DNA of 64,000 nucleotides from Pandoraea capi (GTDB lineage Bacteria; Pseudomonadota; Gammaproteobacteria; Burkholderiales; Burkholderiaceae): NCBI RefSeq assembly GCF_902459735.1, contig NZ_CABPRV010000004.1, positions 1 to 64,000 of the forward strand, read 5' to 3'. Shown piece by piece: positions 58,126 to 64,000 of this stretch (position 1 is its first letter; each line of letters starts with the position of its first letter). The notes under the pieces were generated by a model. It saw only the letters and a program-made list of their open reading frames with translations, ran no database searches and was not told where the DNA came from. The position numbers and the translations under genes were made by a program.

Positions 58126-58944
58126 TCACTGGGGGGAACGAGGGTTGAACGACGGGAGAGAGGATCCGTTCACGGCCTTCCCGGTATCCGACGGCACGAG
58201 TCGGGCACTGATCGGCGCATGATCGGAGATCCGTGACCAGGGACGCCCATGCAACACTTGCGCCCCTTCGATACGAAAGCCGCGTGCGTAAATACGGTCA
58301 AGTCGTAAAAGCGGCAATCCGCTCGGGAAACTGCGCGCCGGACGACCAGCGCTATTCTGAAACACTTCCGTCAGCGCCAATTTCTCAGCCAGCAGACGGT
58401 CCGCCTGATTACTCCAGTCGTTAAAGTCGCCGGCGATGATCAGCGGTGCATCCGAAGGAATGGCGTCCGCCACCCGCTCCGTCAGCATCTCAAACTGGCG
58501 ACGTCGGCCCTGGCCGGCCAGCGACAGATGCACGCACAGGCAATGCAACGGTTGCTCCAGCCCCGGCACGGCAATTTCGCAATGAAGCATGCCGCGCTTC
58601 TCAAAACTATAGGTCGTGATGTCGTGATTGTCCGATTTGACGATCGGATAACGGCTCAAAATCGCGTTGCCGTGGTGCCCATGCTCATAAACGACATTCC
58701 GGCCATATGCGTGATCACGCCACATGGCGCCCGCCAGGAACTCGTGCTGCGGCTGCACCGGCCAATTACTGTGGCGCACCGCGTGCCGCTGGTGCATGCC
58801 CTGCACTTCCTGCAGGAAGACGAGATCGGGCGCCAGCCCCTCCAGCCCTGCGCGCAATTCGTGAACACGCAGTCGGTTGAACGCGGAAAAGCCCTTGTGG
58901 ATGTTGTAACTTGCGATATGCAGACTATTCATATTCGGCAGCAT
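58126..58944 (-). CDS. Endonuclease/exonuclease/phosphatase-family protein
   Basis: A 272-residue protein of the EEP fold (DNase I, exonuclease III, phosphodiesterases). Key positions are visible: SYNIHKGF with the metal-binding Asn, LQEVQG with the catalytic Glu, VHLSL, AGDFNDW with the Asp/Asn pair, and the terminal SDHAPI. The substrate may be nucleic acid or a lipid headgroup. No signal peptide. The start at 58944 has a GGAG only three bases away; an ATG at 58932 is an alternative. It sits between copA and cueR on the same strand, but a copper role is not implied by the family. Confidence 0.9.
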   Translation of the reverse strand: MLPNMNSLHIASYNIHKGFSAFNRLRVHELRAGLEGLAPDLVFLQEVQGMHQRHAVRHSNWPVQPQHEFLAGAMWRDHAYGRNVVYEHGHHGNAILSRYPIVKSDNHDITTYSFEKRGMLHCEIAVPGLEQPLHCLCVHLSLAGQGRRRQFEMLTERVADAIPSDAPLIIAGDFNDWSNQADRLLAEKLALTEVFQNSAGRPARSFPSGLPLLRLDRIYARGFRIEGAQVLHGRPWSRISDHAPISARLVPSDTGKAVNGSSLPSFNPRSPQ

Positions 58945-59107
58945 TGACTCCGTGCCGGAAGACAGACGATATCACCTAGATGATGCCGCTTTCGGCGAAT
59001 TTCAAGGCAAGTGAAAATCTCGGCAACGGACTGACGATTCACCGTCGGTACGTTGCCTCTGCTGGTTTCATTATGCGCCGATCACCTTGTGCCCGGGCAA
59101 ACCGCCC

Positions 59108-61657
59108 TCAGATGCCCGCCCGATGGGCCTCACCGACGTGTTTCGCCGCCCCGCCGGCACCATCTACTGCGCCTAATGTCGCCGGTTGATCCGCAGGTCG
59201 CCACCGACGCAACAGCAGTGCATTACTGACGACACTGACACTGCTCAACGCCATCGCCGCACCGGCAATCACGGGACTCAGCAGCCCGAACGCCGCCAGC
59301 GGAATCCCGACCACGTTGTACGCAAACGCCCAGAACAGGTTCTGACGGATCTTCGACCAGGTGCGACGCGAGACGTCGATGGCATCGGCCACACGCAGCG
59401 GATCGCCGCTCATGAGCGTAATGCCCGCCGTCTGCATCGCAACATCGGTCCCCGAGCCCATGGCGATGCCGACGTCGGCAGCCGCCAGCGCCGGGGCGTC
59501 GTTGATGCCGTCACCGACCATCGCCACGACGGCGCCGTCACGCTTGAGTTGCGCAATGACTTCGGCTTTGTGTTCGGGCAACACGTCCGCGTGCACATCG
59601 TCGAGGCCCAGCGCGTTCGCAACGGCGCTTGCACTGCCCGCGTTGTCGCCCGTCACCATCACGCAACGCACGCCGAGGGCGTGCAACCGGTCGATGGCAG
59701 GCTTCGCACTGGCCTTGAGCGTGTCGCCGAACGCCAGCAGACCGAGCAGCCGTGCCGTTGCCGTCGTGCCACCAACGCCACCAACGCCATCGACGCCAGT
59801 CTCGACCAGCCACGAGACGGTGCGTCCCTCGCCCGCCAGACGCGTCGCCTCTTGCGCCAATGCGCCTTGCGACACCCCCAGCTCATCGAGCAATCTGGCA
59901 TTGCCCAACTGAAGCGCATGGCGGCGGCCCGGGTTGCCGGCGTCCGACGTCTCCAGAATGCCGGCACGCATGCCACGTCCAGGCAGCGCCGCGATATCCG
60001 ACGCCACGGGCACCTTCGACGTCAGGCCGCCTTCCTCAGCCGCCACCATGACCGCCTTGGCCAACGGATGCGAACTGCCCGACTGCACCGCTGCGGCCCA
60101 TCGCAACAGCGTATCTGCGCTCGTACCGTCAGCGGGCAGATGCGCCACCAGACGCGGCTTGCCTTCCGTCAGCGTGCCGGTCTTGTCGAACGCCACGACG
60201 TTGATGCGATGTGCCAATTCGAGCGCTTCGGCATCCTTGATCAGAATGCCCTGCCGCGCCGCCGCGCCTGTGCCGACCATGATCGCAGCCGGCGTTGCGA
60301 GCCCCAATGCGCACGGACACGCAATCACAAGCACCGCCACGGCATTCAACAGCGCCGCCTCCAGCCCGATCCCGAGCGCCCAGCCGGCGATCACCGTGAC
60401 GATGGCGATCAGGACCACCACCGGCACGAACACCGCCGCGACACGATCCACGGCGCGCTGAATCGGCGCCTTGCCCGCCTGCGCGTCTTCGACCATGCGG
60501 ATGATGCGAGCGAGCGCCGTGTCGGCGCCGACCGCCGTCGTTTCCACGCGCAGCGTCCCCGCGCCATTGATCGAACCGCCCACGACCTTGTCGCCACTCG
60601 TCTTGTCGATGGGCAACGGTTCGCCCGTCAGCAACGACTCGTCGAGTTGGCTTGCGCCATCGCGAATCACGCCGTCGACCGGCACACGCTCACCGGCGCG
60701 CACCACGACCCAATCGCCCACTTTCACTTGCGAGAGCGGCACGTCAACCTCACTCGCTGCGCCATCCGGGTCGCGCAACACGCGCGCCGTCTCGGGCCGC
60801 AATGCCGCCAGCGCACGAATCGCTTCCACCGTACGCCGCTTCGCACGCGCTTCGAGCCCCTTGCCCAGCAGGACCAACGTAATGACGACCGCAGCCGCCT
60901 CGAAATAGAGATGCGGCATGCTGCCGGCAGGCGCACGCCACCATTCGTACAGACTCAGGCCATACGCCGCCGAAGTGCCCAGCGCCACGAGCAAATCCAT
61001 GTTGCCGCTGCCCGCGCGCACCGCCTTGTAGCCTGCCCGGTAAAACCGCGCGCCGAGCCAGAATTGCACCGGCGTCGCGAGCAGCCATTGCACCCACGGC
61101 GGCGGCATCACATGCACCCCGAACGGTTCGAGCAGCATGGGCAGCAGCAGCGGCAGCGAGAGCACCGCCGCGACCGCCACCGGCCACCACGCCGGGCCGC
61201 CTTCGGTCTGGGCCGCCTGCGCCGGGTCCGTCACGGGCGACGCCTCATATCCCGCCTTCTCGACCGCGGTCGTCAGCGCCGCGATGTCCACGGCACCGCG
61301 TACCCCACGCACGGCGGCGCGCTCAGTCGCCAGATTGACGTTCGCCTCGACCACGCCCGGCACATTGCGCAGCGCCTTTTCGACGCGCCCCGCACACGAG
61401 GCGCATGTCATGCCGCCGATGGCGAGTTCGAACGATTGCTCCGCCACCTGATACCCGGCGTCGGCCACCGCCGCTTCGATCGCGCCAAGCAGAGCCGCCG
61501 GCTTCACATCGGCCGCGGCCTCGACAGCCGCCGTTTCGGTCGCAAGGTTCACATTGGCGCTCGCCACCCCTGGGGTGCGTCGTAACGCCTTCTCTACCCG
61601 CGTCACACACGATGCGCAGGTCATGCCTTCGATACCGACCGACCAGTTCTGAGTCAT
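59108..61657 (-). CDS. copA: CopA, Cu(I)-exporting P1B-type ATPase
   Basis: An 849-residue inner-membrane pump that exports Cu+ from the cytosol with ATP. Two heavy-metal-binding domains carry MTCASC (Cys at 14/17 and 85/88). The transmembrane copper site has CPC at 447-449. DKTGTLTEG holds the phosphorylated Asp, HP is in SSHPLAKA, and the hinge is [12 protein letters not shown]. The ATG has GGGAGG upstream. Its promoter is the MerR-type -35/-10 with a 19-bp spacer at 61695-61725, so CueR should switch it on with copper. Confidence 0.97.
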   Translation of the reverse strand: MTQNWSVGIEGMTCASCVTRVEKALRRTPGVASANVNLATETAAVEAAADVKPAALLGAIEAAVADAGYQVAEQSFELAIGGMTCASCAGRVEKALRNVPGVVEANVNLATERAAVRGVRGAVDIAALTTAVEKAGYEASPVTDPAQAAQTEGGPAWWPVAVAAVLSLPLLLPMLLEPFGVHVMPPPWVQWLLATPVQFWLGARFYRAGYKAVRAGSGNMDLLVALGTSAAYGLSLYEWWRAPAGSMPHLYFEAAAVVITLVLLGKGLEARAKRRTVEAIRALAALRPETARVLRDPDGAASEVDVPLSQVKVGDWVVVRAGERVPVDGVIRDGASQLDESLLTGEPLPIDKTSGDKVVGGSINGAGTLRVETTAVGADTALARIIRMVEDAQAGKAPIQRAVDRVAAVFVPVVVLIAIVTVIAGWALGIGLEAALLNAVAVLVIACPCALGLATPAAIMVGTGAAARQGILIKDAEALELAHRINVVAFDKTGTLTEGKPRLVAHLPADGTSADTLLRWAAAVQSGSSHPLAKAVMVAAEEGGLTSKVPVASDIAALPGRGMRAGILETSDAGNPGRRHALQLGNARLLDELGVSQGALAQEATRLAGEGRTVSWLVETGVDGVGGVGGTTATARLLGLLAFGDTLKASAKPAIDRLHALGVRCVMVTGDNAGSASAVANALGLDDVHADVLPEHKAEVIAQLKRDGAVVAMVGDGINDAPALAAADVGIAMGSGTDVAMQTAGITLMSGDPLRVADAIDVSRRTWSKIRQNLFWAFAYNVVGIPLAAFGLLSPVIAGAAMALSSVSVVSNALLLRRWRPADQPATLGAVDGAGGAAKHVGEAHRAGI

Positions 61658-61694
61658 TTATGGGCCTCCCACGAGGACTGTCATCATGCGTCAA

Positions 61695-61725
61695 AGCATA
61701 GACCTTGCCATGACAGGAAGGTCAA
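61695..61725 (-). promoter_or_regulatory. CueR-type promoter of copA
   Basis: On the minus strand, TTGACC (-35, 61720-61725) and TATGCT (-10, 61695-61700) are separated by 19 bases, too long for normal sigma70 use and the hallmark of MerR-family activation. The spacer carries a dyad GACCTT at 61701-61706 and AAGGTC at 61718-61723, as in CueR operators. Confidence 0.9.
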
Positions 61726-61850
61726 GCACTGTGCGGCAACTTGTCACGCATCGTATCGACCGCCTGTCCGATCATTCAAGATAACGCGATCGGCACCGCC
61801 CGGGTTTGGGGGATGTCCGAGCCGTCACCCGACGCATCCGAAAAAAGCGC

Positions 61851-61881
61851 TTGAGCTTCCTGCAATGGGAAGGTCTATCAT
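61851..61881 (+). promoter_or_regulatory. CueR-type promoter of copZ
   Basis: TTGAGC (61851-61856) and TATCAT (61876-61881) are again 19 bases apart, with CTTCC and GGAAGG half-sites in the spacer. It reads towards copZ, about 54 bases before its ATG. It is separate from the copA promoter 125 bases away. Confidence 0.88.
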
Positions 61882-61934
61882 CGGTTCCATTCATTCGTGT
61901 CACCCTGCAATCGAACCTCTTCAAGGAGAACATC

Positions 61935-62135
61935 ATGCAAGTGCAAGTCGAAGGTATGAGCTGCGGTCACTGCGTCAAGGCCGTCACGCGCGCGATCACC
62001 GAGCTGGACGCCGACGCCAAGGTCAATGTCGATCTGGGCGCCGGTCGCGTCGACGTGCAGAGCAATCTGTCCCCCGCCGAAGTCAGCGCCGCCATTACCG
62101 AAGCCGGTTATACGGTCAAGGGCACGCAGGCCTGA
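61935..62135 (+). CDS. copZ: CopZ-like copper chaperone
   Basis: A 66-residue ferredoxin-like heavy-metal-associated domain. The metal motif MSCGHC is at residues 9-14 (Cys 10 and 13 of the GMSCGHCV segment). AAGGAG precedes the ATG. It should bind Cu+ in the cytosol and deliver it to CopA, encoded divergently. It has its own CueR-type promoter. Confidence 0.95.
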   Translation: MQVQVEGMSCGHCVKAVTRAITELDADAKVNVDLGAGRVDVQSNLSPAEVSAAITEAGYTVKGTQA

Positions 62136-62401
62136 GCGTCATCTCGTCGTCCCGTCATCCCGTCATTCGGCCATCCGCGCCGTCCGGCCCGCTCGCCCGG
62201 ACCCGATCGCGGCGTGGCCGAATATGCCGGACTCGAAATCCGGTATCCGGACGGAGAGCGGGAACGGCCCCGCCATTCCCACGCGCTCGACGCGGCCTTC
62301 GCTGCAAAGCGGCAAGACCTTGTGCTACGCTCTGTCTCGCCGACTACGTCATGACGCCGCGCGATGCGTTACTGCCAGCGACTGACGGGCGGCAATACAC
62401 G

Positions 62402-62568
62402 TCTTCAGGGCGGGGTGAAAGTCCCCACCGGCGGTATGTGACGCCGCGCAGTGCGCTGCGCCGTCATGAGCCCGCGAGCGCCTGCCATCGTTGCTTTCGC
62501 GACACCGGCAGGGTCAGCAGATCTGGTGCGAAGCCAGAGCCGACGGTCATAGTCCGGATGAGAGAAGA
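62402..62568 (+). ncRNA. FMN riboswitch (RFN element)
   Basis: A conserved RFN aptamer: CTTCAGGGCGGGGTGAAAGT at the 5' side, the CCCCACCGGCGGTA arm, a variable GC-rich hairpin, then GCGAAGCCAGAGCCGACGG, GTCATAGTCCGGATG and the closing GAGAGAAGA that pairs with TCTTC at the 5' end. FMN binding should lower ribB expression. The 3' end is 101 bases before the ribB ATG, room for an expression platform. Confidence 0.96.
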
Positions 62569-62669
62569 TGCGTCGACACCCACGTGCTATGGGACGAGCT
62601 CCCATGGTCACGTCCGTTCGCGTGCCCCGAAAACGTTTTTCGCCAATTGACTTACGCGAGGAGCGTTTC

Positions 62670-63386
62670 ATGTCCACCAGCACCCAGCGCAATACCCAAG
62701 TTGCATCGCAAGACAACACCACGGCAGACGATCTGCATGCCTACCCGGCATTCGTCGATCTTGCGCCGGTCGAAGTCCGTCTGGCCGCCGCGCTCGACGC
62801 CATGCGCGATGGCCGCCCCGTCATTCTCATGGACGATCTCGACCGCGAGAACGAAGCCGATCTGATCGTCGCCGCCGAGAAAATCACGCCGGCCACCATG
62901 GCCATGCTGATTCGCGAATGCAGCGGCATCGTCTGCCTGTGCCTGCCCGACGAGACGCTTCGCCGCCTCGATCTGCCGCCGATGGTCGAGCAGAACCAGA
63001 GCCGTTACGGCACGGCGTTTACCGTGACGATCGAAGCTCGTCAGGGCGTGAGTACCGGCGTTTCGGCCGCCGACCGCGTCACCACGATCCGCGCGGCGAT
63101 TGCCGACGATGCGCAACCGTCCGACCTGTCGCGTCCGGGTCACGTCTTCCCGCTGCGTGCGCAACCGGGCGGCGTGCTCACGCGTCGCGGTCACACGGAA
63201 GGCTCCGTCGATCTGGCGATCCTCGCCGGGTTGAAGCCGGCCGCCGTGCTGTGCGAACTGATGAATCCGGACGGCACGATGACGCGCGGCGCCGATATCG
63301 AGCGCTTCGCCAAGTTGCACGATCTGCCGATCCTGACCATCGACGAACTTGCCACTTACCGCCTCAGTCACGCTCAGGCCGCTTGA
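62670..63386 (+). CDS. ribB: 3,4-dihydroxy-2-butanone 4-phosphate synthase
   Basis: A 238-residue enzyme that turns ribulose 5-phosphate into DHBP and formate in riboflavin synthesis. The catalytic acidic loop [13 protein letters not shown], the [24 protein letters not shown]-like and [16 protein letters not shown] segments are all present. It is a stand-alone RibB: no GTP cyclohydrolase II (RibA) domain follows. It begins at the ATG at 62670 with GAGGAG upstream and is controlled by the FMN riboswitch. Confidence 0.97.
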   Translation: MSTSTQRNTQVASQDNTTADDLHAYPAFVDLAPVEVRLAAALDAMRDGRPVILMDDLDRENEADLIVAAEKITPATMAMLIRECSGIVCLCLPDETLRRLDLPPMVEQNQSRYGTAFTVTIEARQGVSTGVSAADRVTTIRAAIADDAQPSDLSRPGHVFPLRAQPGGVLTRRGHTEGSVDLAILAGLKPAAVLCELMNPDGTMTRGADIERFAKLHDLPILTIDELATYRLSHAQAA

Positions 63387-63735
63387 GTTGTCGGTTAGAT
63401 AGAGGACGATGAAGCGTCGATAAGTCACTCATCGACGCAGTCCTTTACGGCAACGGCTCGCACCGTCGTGGCCGCAGCGTCACCTTCGCCTGCCGCGTCG
63501 TCAGCCCCTGTTTCATCGCGGACCGACGACGCTCATCGCCCCGGCCCGCCTACACACCTGCACGCCGATACGCCGGTACGCCGATATGCCGCGTACCACG
63601 AGCAAGCCCCGCCGCCCAGCCCGGCACCCGTCGACACTTCCCTCTAACGCGAAATGAGCAACCGAGCGCGGTCACTCCTATAATCGGCCTGACAATGCGA
63701 TTGCCTAGCATGATAAAAGTTACGAGGAAGACGTC
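63387..63735. other. Gap between ribB and the thioesterase gene
   Basis: About 350 bases with no gene. A TAGCATGATAAAA segment near 63705-63717 may hold the next gene's promoter. Confidence 0.35.
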
Positions 63736-64000
63736 ATGAATACCAAACTGGACACCCGCGCGGATGCCGCCGCCGTTCTGGCGCAGTGGGAAGCCGACGA
63801 AGCCGCCGTGCGCGAGCGCATCACCCGCAACGGTCCCGCCCGTTATGGCGTGGCCACGCCGTCGGACGTCATCGGCCTTTCCGGCCAGGAAATCTTCGAC
63901 GCCATGTTCGACGGCAAGCTGCCGATGCCGCCGATCAGTGAAACGCTCGGCTTCATTGCCGTCGAGGTTGCCAATGGCCGCGCCGTCTTTCAGGGACGTC
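63736..64000 (+). CDS. PaaI-type thioesterase, 5' part (cut by window end)
   Basis: The first 88 codons of a gene running off the window. The N-terminus (MNTKLDTRADAAAVLAQWE) and the hotdog segment PMPPISETLGFIAVEVANGRAVFQG fit the PaaI/YdiI acyl-CoA thioesterase family, which hydrolyses CoA thioesters. AGGAAG precedes the ATG. The rest of the fold, including the catalytic acid, is outside. Confidence 0.8.
   Translation, partial: MNTKLDTRADAAAVLAQWEADEAAVRERITRNGPARYGVATPSDVIGLSGQEIFDAMFDGKLPMPPISETLGFIAVEVANGRAVFQGR

Noticed and set aside
59186-61585. 799-codon plus-strand frame opposite copA
   Set aside because: Arg/His-rich shadow with no family features; copA is certain.

Overview
The window is high-GC chromosomal DNA from a beta-proteobacterium of the Burkholderiaceae. 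Gene content (GDH-180 glutamate dehydrogenase, monomeric isocitrate dehydrogenase, an OmpC-like porin of the Burkholderia type, a DUF3563 micro-protein, imuA-imuB-dnaE2, a CueR copper locus) fits Pandoraea or a close relative. The genus is an inference from protein flavour, not a database result.

Left end (1-6942): the right part of an integrative island. It holds an AT-rich gene for a methyltransferase-like protein of unknown role, a ParB-domain gene coupled to a D12-class adenine methyltransferase, long stretches without genes that carry poly-C tracts, and a tyrosine recombinase. It ends at a 49-base copy of the 3' half of tRNA-Val(CAC), the expected attachment repeat. The intact tRNA and the other island end should lie left of the window.

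Core region (7500-40440): icd, several MFS carriers, a TetR/hydrolase pair, a porin, an AzgA-type purine permease, a GNAT/MocR pair, gdhB, dbpA, and a D-amino-acid cluster (LysR, dadA-like oxidase, GltI-like binding protein, Asp/Glu racemase). These are followed by a c-di-GMP/HDOD signalling pair and a xanthine/uracil-type permease.

Middle accessory patch (40442-43123): an unrecognised protein made of two homologous halves, split by three single-base frameshifts. Next to it is the SOS mutagenesis cassette imuA-imuB-dnaE2, with a clear LexA box in front of imuA. A divergent Nramp metal transporter follows.

Right part (51170-64000): an envelope lipoprotein trio (CsgG-like, DUF4810, DUF799), a secreted DUF995-like protein, a Fur-controlled TonB-dependent receptor, a DUF3563 micro-protein and a copper locus. 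In the copper locus cueR, an exo/endonuclease-family gene and copA lie on one strand and copZ is divergent; two separate CueR-type promoters with 19-bp spacers are visible. An FMN riboswitch precedes a stand-alone ribB, and the start of a PaaI-type thioesterase gene is cut by the window edge. No rRNA, CRISPR array or insertion sequence was seen.
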